From contig JAAEZA010000029.1 in assembly GCA_018223125.1 (NCBI GenBank), positions 1 to 50,972 on the forward strand: a stretch of 50,972 nt of DNA, read 5' to 3'. Below the pieces are notes generated by a model that worked only from the letters and a program-made list of their open reading frames with translations, had not been told where the DNA came from and did not search any database. The position numbers and the translations under genes were made by a program. This document shows positions 1-10,053 of the stretch, in pieces. Each line of letters starts with the position of its first letter. Position 1 is the first letter of the stretch. The DNA comes from Paracoccaceae bacterium (GTDB taxonomy: Bacteria; Pseudomonadota; Alphaproteobacteria; Rhodobacterales; Rhodobacteraceae).

Positions 1-859
<859 letters not shown>

Positions 860-953
860 TTAACCTAAATATTTCCCTACAAAAAGGGGGCGTTGCTCAA
901 GAAAACTTTCATTGCGTTACAAGCTGTGGCATGTGGGCGAAAAGGGGAATGAT

Positions 954-1619
954 ATGAAGTCTGTTGTTTTCGATCTGGACGGGACGCTGGCAGATACCAG
1001 CGGTGATCTGATTGCTGCGGCAAATGCCTGTTTTGACGGGTTGGGGCACGGTCAGCTGCTGGACCCCGAAACGGATATGCTGACAGCCTTTCACGGCGGG
1101 CGGGCGATGTTGCGACTCGGGTATTCCCGGCTTGAGCAGCCATGGGATGAAAGCATGGTGGATGCGCAATACGATGTCTTGTTGCGCCACTACGGCGAAA
1201 ATATCGCTGTGCATACCCGGCTCTATCCCAATGTCGGACAGGCTTTGGAAGAACTGAAATCCCGCGGTTACCTGCTGGGGGTTTGCACCAACAAACCCGA
1301 AGCTCTGGCCGAAACCCTGATGGCACAACTCGGCGTGCGATCCATGTTCGGCGCCTTGCTCGGGGCGGATACGCTGCCGGTGCGCAAGCCTGATCCCGAA
1401 CATCTGTGGGAAACCATTCGCCGCGTAGGGGGCGATCTGAAGCGTTCTGTTCTGATCGGCGATACGGATAATGACCGGTCAGCCGCGCGCAATGCGAATG
1501 TGCCAAGCGTTCTGGTGACGTTCGGACCCTCCGGTCACGGAGTTGCGGAAATGGAACCCGAAGCGCTGTTGCACCATTATGATGACCTGCCGGATCTCGC
1601 CGATCAACTGGTGCAATAA
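954..1619 (+). CDS. HAD-family hydrolase, phosphoglycolate phosphatase-like
   Basis: A 221-residue cytosolic phosphatase of the haloacid dehalogenase superfamily, most like Gph/PGP. Motif I is DLDGTLADT near the N-terminus (Asp nucleophile and Asp acid/base), motif II is the Thr in VCTNKP, motif III is the Lys in RKPDPEH, and motif IV is GDTDND. The start is the ATG at 954, preceded by AAAGGGGA at 941-948; an upstream in-frame codon at 912 has no ribosome site and would add 14 unconserved residues. It is divergent from glmU, with 127 bp between the two starts. The exact substrate (2-phosphoglycolate or another sugar phosphate) is inferred only from similarity. Confidence 0.88.
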   Translation: MKSVVFDLDGTLADTSGDLIAAANACFDGLGHGQLLDPETDMLTAFHGGRAMLRLGYSRLEQPWDESMVDAQYDVLLRHYGENIAVHTRLYPNVGQALEELKSRGYLLGVCTNKPEALAETLMAQLGVRSMFGALLGADTLPVRKPDPEHLWETIRRVGGDLKRSVLIGDTDNDRSAARNANVPSVLVTFGPSGHGVAEMEPEALLHHYDDLPDLADQLVQ

Positions 1620-1734
1620 GCGCAATGTTTCGCAATTCCCGAAGGCCGGTTTGAATTGCGCCTGATCAAGCCGCAAACCATTGATCTTTAGCCGCTGATC
1701 CTGTTGGTAGGGCCCATCAACCAGAGGCGCCGAG

Positions 1735-2934
1735 ATGTCCCAGATTTTTACCGGAAACTTCACCCAGCAGGAACCGCTTCCCGAAGCGTCGATCGAGGCG
1801 GCTGTACGTGTCATGCGCCACGGGCGTTTGCACAGGTATAACCTTGCCGAAGGCGAAAAGGGCGAAACAGCGCAGTTGGAAGAAGAGTTCGCCGCCTTTA
1901 CAGGGGCGAAATACTGTCTGGCCGTGGCGTCGGGCGGTTATGCGCTTGCGGCGGCCTTGCGGGCTGCGGGGGCCAGGGCGGGAGATGCGGTTCTGACCAA
2001 TGCCTTCACCCTTGCCCCTGTGCCCGGTGCAATCGCCAATGCGGGCTGCACGCCGGTCTTCGTGGAAGTGACGGACAGGCTGGTGATGGATCTTGATGAC
2101 CTGAAGGCAAAAATCGCCAGATCCGGTGCGCGTTTCCTGATGCTGAGCCACATGCGGGGCCATATCGTTGATATGGATGCGCTGATGGCGATCTGCGACG
2201 GGGCCGGTGTGCAGGTGATCGAGGATTGCGCCCATACCATGGGGGCAGCTTGGAACGGGGTGCCAAGCGGGCGTCACGGTGTGGCGGGGTGCTATTCGAC
2301 CCAGACCTTCAAGCATCTGAACTCGGGCGAGGGCGGTTTTCTGGTGACGGATGATGCCGGACTGGCGGCTCGTGCGATCATGCTGTCAGGCTCGTACATG
2401 CTGTTTGAACGGCACACCGCCGGTCCCCCCGCCGAGGTTTTCGAGCAGATCAAACTGGAAACGCCCAACTGTTCGGGGCGCATGGACAACCTGCGCGCCG
2501 CGATCCTGCGACCCCAGTTGCGCAATCTGCCGGATCAATGCGCGGCGTGGAATGCCCGCTATCAACGGATAGAATCCGGTCTGGCCAACACCCCGGGTGT
2601 CACGGTGATAGAACGGCCCGCAGCGGAATCCTATGTGATGTCCTCTTTCCAGTTCCTGTGCCCCGATTTCACGGCAGAGCAGATGGTTGCGCTGCAAAAG
2701 CGCACCGCCGCACGGGGGGTAGAGCTGAAATGGTTCGGTGCGGACCAGCCGGTCGGCTTCACCTCGCGCCATGACAGCTGGCAGTATGTTGCAGCGCAGT
2801 CCCTGCCAAACACCGACAGGATTCTCGCCGGATTGATGGATATGCGCCTGCCGCTGACCTTCTCGCTGGCGGATTGTGACCTGATCGCGCAGATCATCCG
2901 CGAGGAAGCAGGCATCCTGCATCAGGCAGGTTAG
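1735..2934 (+). CDS. DegT/DnrJ/EryC1/StrS-family PLP aminotransferase
   Basis: A 399-residue fold-type I pyridoxal-phosphate enzyme of the sugar aminotransferase family. The Schiff-base lysine lies in CYSTQTFKHLNSGEGG, the usual family motif, and the cofactor Asp/His region is EDCAHTMGAAW. Members usually aminate keto-sugars for surface polysaccharides or antibiotics, but a few act in other pathways. No sugar-nucleotide biosynthesis genes are adjacent except glmU, so the substrate is unknown. The gene follows the HAD phosphatase by 115 bp and could share its promoter or have its own. Confidence 0.85.
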   Translation: MSQIFTGNFTQQEPLPEASIEAAVRVMRHGRLHRYNLAEGEKGETAQLEEEFAAFTGAKYCLAVASGGYALAAALRAAGARAGDAVLTNAFTLAPVPGAIANAGCTPVFVEVTDRLVMDLDDLKAKIARSGARFLMLSHMRGHIVDMDALMAICDGAGVQVIEDCAHTMGAAWNGVPSGRHGVAGCYSTQTFKHLNSGEGGFLVTDDAGLAARAIMLSGSYMLFERHTAGPPAEVFEQIKLETPNCSGRMDNLRAAILRPQLRNLPDQCAAWNARYQRIESGLANTPGVTVIERPAAESYVMSSFQFLCPDFTAEQMVALQKRTAARGVELKWFGADQPVGFTSRHDSWQYVAAQSLPNTDRILAGLMDMRLPLTFSLADCDLIAQIIREEAGILHQAG

Positions 2935-3068
2935 CCTCCTTTCTGGCAACTCTGTCCTCAAACCCGCCTCTTTTTGGGCTAAATATCCAAACCCGCTCCC
3001 GCCACCGGCAGGGGGCTTTCAGGTCGTTCTATTCTGACTGGACAAAAGGGACTCCCGCTTCTATTGTG

Positions 3069-3082
3069 TGAACAAGTGTTCA
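3069..3082. promoter_or_regulatory. Putative operator dyad upstream of the leucine-degradation operon
   Basis: The sequence TGAACA-AG-TGTTCA is a perfect 6+6 bp inverted repeat, 47 bp upstream of the isovaleryl-CoA dehydrogenase start. Its size and symmetry suit a dimeric repressor of the TetR/FadR kind. No regulator gene is adjacent, so the cognate protein is unknown. Confidence 0.45.
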
Positions 3083-3128
3083 ATTAAATGTCGGGCAAAA
3101 AAAGCCGGCCAACGATCTGGGAGTTCGT

Positions 3129-4295
3129 ATGTTCACCTCTTCAATGAATTTCGCCTGTGGCGAGGAAATCGAAGCCCTGCGCGATATGGTGCACCGCTGG
3201 GCGCAGGAACGGGTTGCCCCGATGGCCGCCGAAATCGACCAGAAGAATGTCTTTCCGGCAGAGCTGTGGAAGGAAATGGGCGAACTCGGGCTGCTTGGCA
3301 TCACTGTCAAGGAAGAATACGGCGGCGTTGATATGGGTTATCTCGCCCATACTATCGCGGTAGAGGAAATCGCGCGGGCCTCGGCCAGTGTGTCCCTGTC
3401 TTATGGTGCCCATTCCAACCTCTGTGTGAACCAGATCCATCTGAACGGCACAGAAGAGCAGAAAAAGAAATACCTGCCCGGCCTGATCTCTGGCGAACAT
3501 GTGGGCGCATTGGCCATGTCCGAAGCGGGGGCCGGTTCTGACGTAGTTTCCATGAAGCTGAAGGCGGAAAAGAAGAACGGCTATTACACGCTGAACGGCA
3601 CGAAATACTGGATCACCAACGGGCCGGATGCGGATACATTGGTGGTTTATGCGAAAACCGATCCCGATGCCGGTCCCCGCGGTATGACCGCTTTTCTGAT
3701 CGAAAAGGAAATGACAGGTTTTTCCACCAGCGCCCATTTTGACAAGCTGGGGATGCGCGGGTCCAATACGGCCGAACTGGTGTTTGACGATGTGGAAGTA
3801 CCGTTCGAAAATGTTCTGGGCGAAGAAGGCAAGGGCGTCAATGTCCTGATGTCGGGCCTTGATTACGAACGGGTGGTTCTGTCTGGCATCGGGGTCGGGA
3901 CCATGCACGCGGTGCTGGACCACATCATGCCCTATATGGTGGAGCGCAAGCAATTCGGGCAAAGCATCGGCAATTTCCAGCTGATGCAGGGCAAGATCGC
4001 GGATATTTACGCGGCGATGAACTCTGCGCGGGCTTATGTCTACGCTGTGGCCTCTGCCTGCGACCGTGGTGAAGTGACCCGTCAGGACGCTGCGGCCTGT
4101 GTGCTCTATGCCTCTGAAAAGGCAATGGAAGTCGCCACCCAAGGCGTGCAGGCGATGGGCGGGGCAGGGTTCCTGAACGACAGCCCGCTCAGCCGGATCA
4201 TGCGCGATGCCAAACTGATGGAAATCGGCGCGGGGACTTCGGAAATCCGCCGGATGCTGTGCGGGCGCGAATTGATGAAGCTGCAGGAAGCCTGA
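3129..4295 (+). CDS. ivd: Isovaleryl-CoA dehydrogenase
   Basis: A 388-residue FAD-dependent acyl-CoA dehydrogenase that oxidises isovaleryl-CoA to 3-methylcrotonyl-CoA in leucine breakdown (also called LiuA). The acyl-CoA dehydrogenase signature [11 protein letters not shown] is near residues 129-139. A glutamate in LDYERVVL (about E247) sits where isovaleryl-CoA dehydrogenases, rather than short-chain enzymes, carry the catalytic base. The C-terminus has the family [16 protein letters not shown] segment. The ATG at 3129 follows CTGGGAG. It is the first gene of the operon containing methylcrotonyl-CoA carboxylase, which fixes the substrate assignment. Its stop overlaps the next start (TGATG). 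Confidence 0.95.
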   Translation: MFTSSMNFACGEEIEALRDMVHRWAQERVAPMAAEIDQKNVFPAELWKEMGELGLLGITVKEEYGGVDMGYLAHTIAVEEIARASASVSLSYGAHSNLCVNQIHLNGTEEQKKKYLPGLISGEHVGALAMSEAGAGSDVVSMKLKAEKKNGYYTLNGTKYWITNGPDADTLVVYAKTDPDAGPRGMTAFLIEKEMTGFSTSAHFDKLGMRGSNTAELVFDDVEVPFENVLGEEGKGVNVLMSGLDYERVVLSGIGVGTMHAVLDHIMPYMVERKQFGQSIGNFQLMQGKIADIYAAMNSARAYVYAVASACDRGEVTRQDAAACVLYASEKAMEVATQGVQAMGGAGFLNDSPLSRIMRDAKLMEIGAGTSEIRRMLCGRELMKLQEA

Positions 4296-4783
4296 TGAAA
4301 GCGGTGCGGCTCATAGCGGCAAGCCTGTTCTGCGTGGCGGCCTCGCAGGCCGTTGCAGAAGATGCAGCCGTGCAGGCACGCGCCATCACCTGCCTTACGG
4401 GAATGGAGCAGGGCGAAACGTCATGGCCGGACTGCCGCCGCCTGCTGTTCCAGCCCTGCGCCGGATTTGTCGTCGGGGCGGAAGGGCATCTGACCTGTCT
4501 TGCAGATCAAAAAGCAGGTTGGCAAACCCGTTTGGACGCAACCACCCGGACCTTGAACGATCGTCTGACAGCGGAGGGTTCCGGCCAGTTGACCGATCTG
4601 CTGGGCCAGTGGTTCGGCTATGTTGGCAACAAATGCAATGCGGTCGCGCAAGAAAAGGCTGATATCAGCGCAGACGCGGCGCGGCTTGGCTGCGAGATAA
4701 GCGAATTTGCAGGACTCTCAACCGAGTTTGACAGTTGCTTGCAAGGCAAATCGCTCTCGCCTTACTGTATCTTGCAGGAGTAG
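4295..4783 (+). CDS. Cysteine-rich exported protein of unknown function
   Basis: A 162-residue protein with a clear Sec signal peptide (positively charged start, Ala/Leu-rich core, cleavage expected after AVA near residue 21). The mature part carries eight cysteines, suggesting up to four disulfides in the periplasm; the spacing recalls small LprI/DUF1311-type proteins, but I do not recognise the family firmly. The ATG at 4295 overlaps the ivd stop codon, so it is probably translationally coupled. It sits inside a cytosolic catabolic operon, which is unexpected for an exported protein. Only 4 bp separate it from the EcsC gene. Confidence 0.75.
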   Translation: MKAVRLIAASLFCVAASQAVAEDAAVQARAITCLTGMEQGETSWPDCRRLLFQPCAGFVVGAEGHLTCLADQKAGWQTRLDATTRTLNDRLTAEGSGQLTDLLGQWFGYVGNKCNAVAQEKADISADAARLGCEISEFAGLSTEFDSCLQGKSLSPYCILQE

Positions 4784-4787
4784 CGCC

Positions 4788-5597
4788 ATGTCCGGTAAAC
4801 CGCCAAGCATTAAGACGATGCAGGACGCTATTGACCATGTCATCGCCCGTCAGCGGGCCTATGAAGAGAAACGCCCGACCCGTTTGGGCAAAGGCACCGA
4901 ATGGGCAACATCGCTGGTGGGGCCGGTCATCGGGCGGTTCGTCAAACCGGAATGGGTGCGTGCGGCTGTGGATGCCTCGGACGTCTCTGCCGGATTTACC
5001 CTGCCAGCGATGGATCACGATACCAGCGACCCTGCCGCCTGCGAAGCAGCCGCGATCCGCGTTCAGGGCTGGGCACAGGGGCTGAATGCTTCTTCCGGTT
5101 TTGCTGCGGGCGTCTGGGGCGCTGCGGGGCTGGCGGTGGATGTACCGGCAACCCTGGTGCTGGCCGCACGTACGGTGCGTGCCACGGGCGCGGCCTATGG
5201 ATTTAGCGATGACAGCGAAGCAGAACGCGCCTTCCGGCTGATGGTGTTGGAGGTGGCCAGCAGTGGTGCCTCTGAAAACCGTGACGAAACCTTACAGCGG
5301 ATTAACAAGGCGGCGAAAATGCTGTCTGATCCGGCTGTGCGCAAGGCGGTTGACAGCTCGCTTGACTGGGTGGGCGCAAAGGTCGTGGACCGGATCGCCC
5401 GCCAGCTTGGCGTCTCCCTTGCGGGGCGCAAGGCAGGGCAGGTGGTGCCTGTGGTCGGCGGGCTGGTGGGGGCCACTGTGAACGCAAGTTTTCAAACCGA
5501 CGTGGCCCGCGCGGCCCGTTATGCCTATTCGCTGCGCTGGATGATGGAGCGTCAGCTTCTGCCAGCGCCGCAAGATAACAGTAAGGACACCGTATAA
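4788..5597 (+). CDS. EcsC-family protein
   Basis: A 269-residue protein resembling the EcsC family, whose biochemical role is not established. Family-like features are the glycine/alanine-rich central segment followed by [17 protein letters not shown], and the C-terminal [17 protein letters not shown] stretch, likely a membrane-associated amphipathic region. The ATG at 4788 follows CAGGAG; longer in-frame upstream codons would overlap the previous gene extensively. The stop codon shares one base with the mccB start. It lies between the dehydrogenase and the carboxylase of leucine catabolism and is probably co-transcribed. A direct role in that pathway is not shown. Confidence 0.8.
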   Translation: MSGKPPSIKTMQDAIDHVIARQRAYEEKRPTRLGKGTEWATSLVGPVIGRFVKPEWVRAAVDASDVSAGFTLPAMDHDTSDPAACEAAAIRVQGWAQGLNASSGFAAGVWGAAGLAVDVPATLVLAARTVRATGAAYGFSDDSEAERAFRLMVLEVASSGASENRDETLQRINKAAKMLSDPAVRKAVDSSLDWVGAKVVDRIARQLGVSLAGRKAGQVVPVVGGLVGATVNASFQTDVARAARYAYSLRWMMERQLLPAPQDNSKDTV

Positions 5598-7159
5598 TGG
5601 AATCCAAGGAAACCCATCTGGCGCTGCTGGATCAGATTACACAGGCCGCACAAGCCGCAGCCCTTGGCGGTGGCGAGAAAAGCCGCGAACGACACGTGTC
5701 CCGCGGCAAGATGCTCCCGCGGGAGCGGGTGGCAAACCTGCTTGATCCGGGATCACCGTTTCTGGAGATCGGGGCCACGGCTGCGCATAATATGTATGAC
5801 GGCGCCGCACCCTGTGCCGGTGTTATCGCCGGTGTCGGGCAGGTGCAGGGCCGTCAGGTCATGGTGGTGTGTAACGATGCGACTGTCAAAGGCGGCACCT
5901 ATTATCCGATGACGGTGAAGAAACACCTGCGCGCACAGGAAATCGCCGAGGAAAACCACCTACCGTGTGTTTATCTGGTGGACAGTGGCGGGGCGAACCT
6001 GCCCAATCAGGACGAAGTCTTTCCGGATCGCGACCATTTCGGGCGTATCTTCTTTAATCAGGCCAATATGTCCGCCAAAGGCATCGCACAGATTGCGGTT
6101 GTGATGGGGTCTTGCACGGCAGGCGGGGCCTATGTGCCTGCCATGTCTGATGTCTCGATCATTGTAAAGGAACAGGGCACGATCTTTCTGGCCGGTCCAC
6201 CACTGGTCAAGGCGGCCACAGGTGAGGTGATCAGCGCCGAGGAACTGGGCGGTGGTGATGTGCACACACGCCTGTCCGGTGTGGCGGATTATCTGGCGGA
6301 TGATGACGCCCATGCGCTGGCACTGGCCCGTCAGGCTGTCGGGGCGCTCGCGCCGCCGGTTAAGGCGGCACTGGCGGAAAAAACCGTGGTTGCGCCGCAG
6401 TTTGACGCTGAAACCATTCTGGACGTGGTGCCAGCGGATTTGAAAACCCCCTATGACATCCGCGACGTGATTGCGCGGATTGTGGACGGGTCTGTCTTTG
6501 ACGAATTCAAAGCCCGTTTCGGCACCACACTGATCTGCGGTTTCGCCCATATTGAGGGCATGCCCTGTGGCATCATCGCCAACAACGGCATTCTGTTTTC
6601 CGAGAGCGCCCAGAAGGGTGCGCATTTCGTAGAACTGTGTTCGCAGCGCAAGGTGCCGCTGATCTTTTTGCAGAACATCACCGGCTTTATGGTGGGGAAA
6701 AAGGCCGAGTCCGAAGGTATTGCGCGCCACGGCGCCAAACTGGTGACAGCCGTTGCGACGACCTCGGTGCCCAAGATCACGATGGTGGTTGGCGGCTCTT
6801 TCGGGGCGGGAAACTACGGTATGGCGGGGCGGGCTTATTCACCGCGGTTTATGTGGTCCTGGCCCAACAGCCGTATTTCCGTGATGGGCGGCGAACAGGC
6901 CGCAGGCGTGCTGGCCACGGTCAAACGGGACGGGATGGAACGGCGCGGCGAAAGCTGGAGCGAAGAAGAGGAAGCGGCGTTCAAAAAGCCGACCCTTGAT
7001 ATGTTTGAAGAACAGAGCCACCCGCTCTATGCCTCGGCGCGGTTGTGGGACGACGGTGTGATCGACCCGCGCAAATCCCGCGATGTGCTGGCGCTGTCCC
7101 TGCGGGCCTGTCTCGACAAGCCGATTGATGACACCCGCTTTGGCGTCTTCCGCATGTAG
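5597..7159 (+). CDS. mccB: Methylcrotonyl-CoA carboxylase, beta (carboxyltransferase) subunit
   Basis: A 520-residue carboxyltransferase subunit (LiuB) that transfers CO2 from carboxybiotin to 3-methylcrotonyl-CoA, giving 3-methylglutaconyl-CoA. Segments typical of the methylcrotonyl rather than propionyl enzyme are [20 protein letters not shown] and [16 protein letters not shown]. The second crotonase-like half has [11 protein letters not shown] and [16 protein letters not shown]. The length is close to the usual 530-540. The ATG at 5597 overlaps the preceding TAA. The alpha subunit is encoded 95 bp downstream, and all the flanking catabolic genes fit the same pathway. Confidence 0.96.
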   Translation: MESKETHLALLDQITQAAQAAALGGGEKSRERHVSRGKMLPRERVANLLDPGSPFLEIGATAAHNMYDGAAPCAGVIAGVGQVQGRQVMVVCNDATVKGGTYYPMTVKKHLRAQEIAEENHLPCVYLVDSGGANLPNQDEVFPDRDHFGRIFFNQANMSAKGIAQIAVVMGSCTAGGAYVPAMSDVSIIVKEQGTIFLAGPPLVKAATGEVISAEELGGGDVHTRLSGVADYLADDDAHALALARQAVGALAPPVKAALAEKTVVAPQFDAETILDVVPADLKTPYDIRDVIARIVDGSVFDEFKARFGTTLICGFAHIEGMPCGIIANNGILFSESAQKGAHFVELCSQRKVPLIFLQNITGFMVGKKAESEGIARHGAKLVTAVATTSVPKITMVVGGSFGAGNYGMAGRAYSPRFMWSWPNSRISVMGGEQAAGVLATVKRDGMERRGESWSEEEEAAFKKPTLDMFEEQSHPLYASARLWDDGVIDPRKSRDVLALSLRACLDKPIDDTRFGVFRM

Positions 7160-7180
7160 GCGGCGACCGTAACAGATTTC

Positions 7181-7198
7181 GCGGGGGGCTGCCCCCGC
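7181..7198. repeat. GC-rich hairpin between mccB and mccA
   Basis: GCGGGGG, a GCTG loop and CCCCCGC form a 7-bp perfect stem in the 95-bp gap between the two carboxylase subunit genes. It has no U-tract, so it is unlikely to be an intrinsic terminator; it may stabilise mRNA ends or be a dispersed GC palindrome. Function is not known. Confidence 0.5.
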
Positions 7199-7254
7199 AC
7201 CGAACAGAAAATCGCCTGCGCGGGATGCTGCGGGCACAGACCGGAGATGTCGGG

Positions 7255-9204
7255 ATGTTTAATAAAATACTTATTGCCAATCGGGGCGAGATTGCCTGCC
7301 GCGTGATGGAGACCTGTCGCAAAATGGGCGTGGCCACCGTTGCGGTCTATTCCGATGCAGATGCCACCGCGCGCCATGTGGCGATGGCCGATGAAGCGGT
7401 GCGACTGGGGCCTGCACCTGTGGCAGAAAGCTATCTGCGCGGCGATGCGATCATTCAGGCAGCCCTTGATACCGGCGCACAGGCGATTCATCCGGGGTAT
7501 GGTTTCCTGTCGGAAAACCCCGATTTCGCCCAAAAACTGGCGGATGCGGGGCTGGTCTTTATCGGGCCAAGCGCGGAGGCAATCCGCGCAATGGGGCTGA
7601 AGGATGCGGCCAAGGCGCTGATGGAAGAAGCTGGCGTGCCTGTGGTTCCCGGCTATCACGGGGACAATCAGGAGGACGGTTTCCTCGCAGAACAGGCCGA
7701 AGCCATCGGCTATCCGGTGCTGATCAAGGCGGTTGCGGGCGGCGGTGGCAAGGGGATGCGTCTGGTGGAGGATGCCAAGGACTTTGCCGCCGAACTGTCC
7801 TCCGCCCGATCAGAAGCGGCCACGGCCTTTGGCAATTCGGATGTTCTGGTAGAGAAATTTGTGCAGAATCCCCGTCACATCGAAATTCAGGTCTTTGGCG
7901 ACACTCACGGCAATGCGGTGCATCTTTTCGAGCGGGACTGCTCGCTCCAGCGGCGCCACCAGAAGGTGATAGAGGAAGCCCCCGCACCTGACATGCCAGA
8001 AGCGGTGCGCGAAGCAATGGGTTCGGCGGCCGTGCGGGCAGCCAAAGCGATCGGCTATTCCGGCGCGGGGACCATCGAATTCATCGTGGATGGCTCCGGC
8101 CCGCTGCGCGAGGATGGTTTCTGGTTCATGGAAATGAACACCCGCCTGCAAGTGGAACACCCTGTGACCGAGGCGATTACCGGACAGGATCTGGTGGAAT
8201 GGCAGTTGCGGGTGGCCAGTGGTGAACCGCTGCCCAAATCGCAGGAAGACCTGTCAATCAACGGCTGGGCGTTTGAGGCGCGGATCTACGCTGAAGACGC
8301 CGCGAAGGGGTTCCTGCCCTCTATCGGTACGTTGTCCCATCTGGCGTTTCCGGCGACGGCTCGGGCAGATACCGGCGTGCGGGCAGGGGATGCGATCACA
8401 CCCCATTACGACCCGATGATTGCCAAACTGGTGGTGCACGGGGCGACCCGTGCGCAGGCTCTTGGCAAATTGGAACAGGCGCTGGCCCGCACCGAAGTGG
8501 CGGGTTGTGTTACAAACCTTGCGTTTCTGGGGGCGCTGACCCGGTACGAAGATTTCGCTGCGGGGCGGGTGGATACCGGTCTCATCGCACGGGATCAGGA
8601 ATCGTTGGTGGCAGAGGAAGACCCGACACCGCAGATGTGGGCGTTGGCAGCGGTTAAGGCAGCGGGTCTGGACAGGGCCGCAGCACAAAAAGGCTTCACC
8701 CTGTGGGAGCCGCTGGCACGGACGGTTCCGCTGGATCACAAGGCTGGTACACAGGATGTGGTCCTGCGGGCCTTGGGCAATGGAAAAGTGGATTGCGCTG
8801 TTGGCGAGCACAGCTTTCTGATCGAAACACGGGATGTCTGGCGCGTTGATGGCGTAAAACCGGATTATTACGCTGTGGCCCATTCGGGCGGTGTCAGCCT
8901 GTTTGGCGCGCAGACCCATCACTTTACCCTGCGCAACCTGCTGGATCGCGGCGCGAGCGATGAACAGGGGGCGGGCACCATACTTGCCCCCATGCCAGGT
9001 ACAGTGAAAGAGGTCATGGTCGCGGCGGGGGATACCGTATCGAAGGGGGATACGCTGGCGATTCTGGAAGCGATGAAGATGGAACACCGCATGACCGCGC
9101 CTTTTGACGGTATCGTGGCCGAAGTTCCGGTGGCAACGGGCGGGCAGGTAACGGACGGTGCCTTGCTGATCCGCATGGAAGATTCCGAAGAGGCTGATAC
9201 ATGA
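7255..9204 (+). CDS. mccA: Methylcrotonyl-CoA carboxylase, alpha (biotin carboxylase/BCCP) subunit
   Basis: A 649-residue biotin-containing subunit (LiuD). Residues 1-450 form an ATP-grasp biotin carboxylase domain, beginning FNKILIANRGEIACRV, with the glycine-rich KAVAGGGGKGMR loop and the EMNTRLQVEHPVTE active-site segment. A linker domain follows, and the C-terminal biotinyl domain has LEAMKMEH with the acceptor lysine near residue 608. The start at 7255 was chosen because it follows CGGG and matches the family N-terminus; ten upstream in-frame residues are not family-like. Biotinylation would need BirA, encoded at 28.7 kb. The stop overlaps the HMG-CoA lyase start by 4 bp. Confidence 0.96.
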   Translation: MFNKILIANRGEIACRVMETCRKMGVATVAVYSDADATARHVAMADEAVRLGPAPVAESYLRGDAIIQAALDTGAQAIHPGYGFLSENPDFAQKLADAGLVFIGPSAEAIRAMGLKDAAKALMEEAGVPVVPGYHGDNQEDGFLAEQAEAIGYPVLIKAVAGGGGKGMRLVEDAKDFAAELSSARSEAATAFGNSDVLVEKFVQNPRHIEIQVFGDTHGNAVHLFERDCSLQRRHQKVIEEAPAPDMPEAVREAMGSAAVRAAKAIGYSGAGTIEFIVDGSGPLREDGFWFMEMNTRLQVEHPVTEAITGQDLVEWQLRVASGEPLPKSQEDLSINGWAFEARIYAEDAAKGFLPSIGTLSHLAFPATARADTGVRAGDAITPHYDPMIAKLVVHGATRAQALGKLEQALARTEVAGCVTNLAFLGALTRYEDFAAGRVDTGLIARDQESLVAEEDPTPQMWALAAVKAAGLDRAAAQKGFTLWEPLARTVPLDHKAGTQDVVLRALGNGKVDCAVGEHSFLIETRDVWRVDGVKPDYYAVAHSGGVSLFGAQTHHFTLRNLLDRGASDEQGAGTILAPMPGTVKEVMVAAGDTVSKGDTLAILEAMKMEHRMTAPFDGIVAEVPVATGGQVTDGALLIRMEDSEEADT

Positions 9205-10052
9205 CCCATCGCGCCGAGATATTTGAAGTCGGCCCCCGCGACGGGCTGCAGAATGAAAAGACAATGATCGCCACCGCCGACAAGGTCAGGCTGGTAGATA
9301 TGCTGTCCGCCTGCGGCTTTCGTCGCATCGAAGTGGCAAGCTTTGTTTCGCCCAAATGGGTGCCCCAGATGGCCGATAGTGCGGATGTCCTTGCGGGCAT
9401 TTCCCGCGCCGATGGATGCAGTTATGCCGCGTTAACGCCGAATATGCGCGGCTTTGAAGGCGCTGTTGCCGCCCGCGCCGATGAAATCGCTATCTTTGCC
9501 TCTGCCTCTGAAGGGTTCAGTCAGGCCAATATCAACTGTTCTGTGGCAGAGAGTATCGAACGTTTCGTGCCTGTTGCAGAAGCGGCGGAAGGGTCCGGCC
9601 TTCCGGTGCGCGGCTATATTTCCTGCGTAACCGACTGTCCCTTCGACGGCCCCACAGAGCCGGAAAAGGTGGCAGAGGTCGCCCGTTTGCTGCGGGATCT
9701 GGGCTGTTACGAGATCAGTCTCGGGGATACGATCGGGCAGGCGACACCGGAAACGATAACGGAAATGCTACAGGCGGTGCTGGCAGAGGTTCCCGCTGAA
9801 AAGCTCGCCGGACATTATCATGACACCGCAGGGCGGGCGTTAGAGAATATCCGCGCCTCGCTTGACCTTGGCGTTACGGTGTTTGATGCCTCGGCGGGCG
9901 GGCTTGGCGGTTGCCCTTATGCGCCCGGCGCCTCGGGCAATGTCGCAACAGAGGCGGTCGCTTCGATGCTGGCGGACGCCGGATATGACACCGGCCTTGA
10001 TCTTGATGCACTGGCAAAAGCGGCTGAATTTGCCCGAACCCTGAGGACTTAA
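9201..10052 (+). CDS. mvaB: Hydroxymethylglutaryl-CoA lyase
   Basis: A 283-residue TIM-barrel lyase that cleaves HMG-CoA to acetyl-CoA and acetoacetate, the last step of leucine degradation. Seen in the sequence are VGPRDGLQNE at the N-terminus, HYHDTAGRALEN (metal-binding histidine region) and GGLGGCPYAPGASGN with the catalytic cysteine of the family signature. The start ATGA overlaps the mccA stop, indicating translational coupling. Length is normal for a bacterial enzyme. Confidence 0.96.
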   Translation: MTHRAEIFEVGPRDGLQNEKTMIATADKVRLVDMLSACGFRRIEVASFVSPKWVPQMADSADVLAGISRADGCSYAALTPNMRGFEGAVAARADEIAIFASASEGFSQANINCSVAESIERFVPVAEAAEGSGLPVRGYISCVTDCPFDGPTEPEKVAEVARLLRDLGCYEISLGDTIGQATPETITEMLQAVLAEVPAEKLAGHYHDTAGRALENIRASLDLGVTVFDASAGGLGGCPYAPGASGNVATEAVASMLADAGYDTGLDLDALAKAAEFARTLRT

Positions 10053-10053
10053 C

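Noticed and set aside
877-1635. 252-codon minus-strand frame opposite the HAD phosphatase
   Set aside because: The plus strand has the complete HAD motif set and a good ribosome site.
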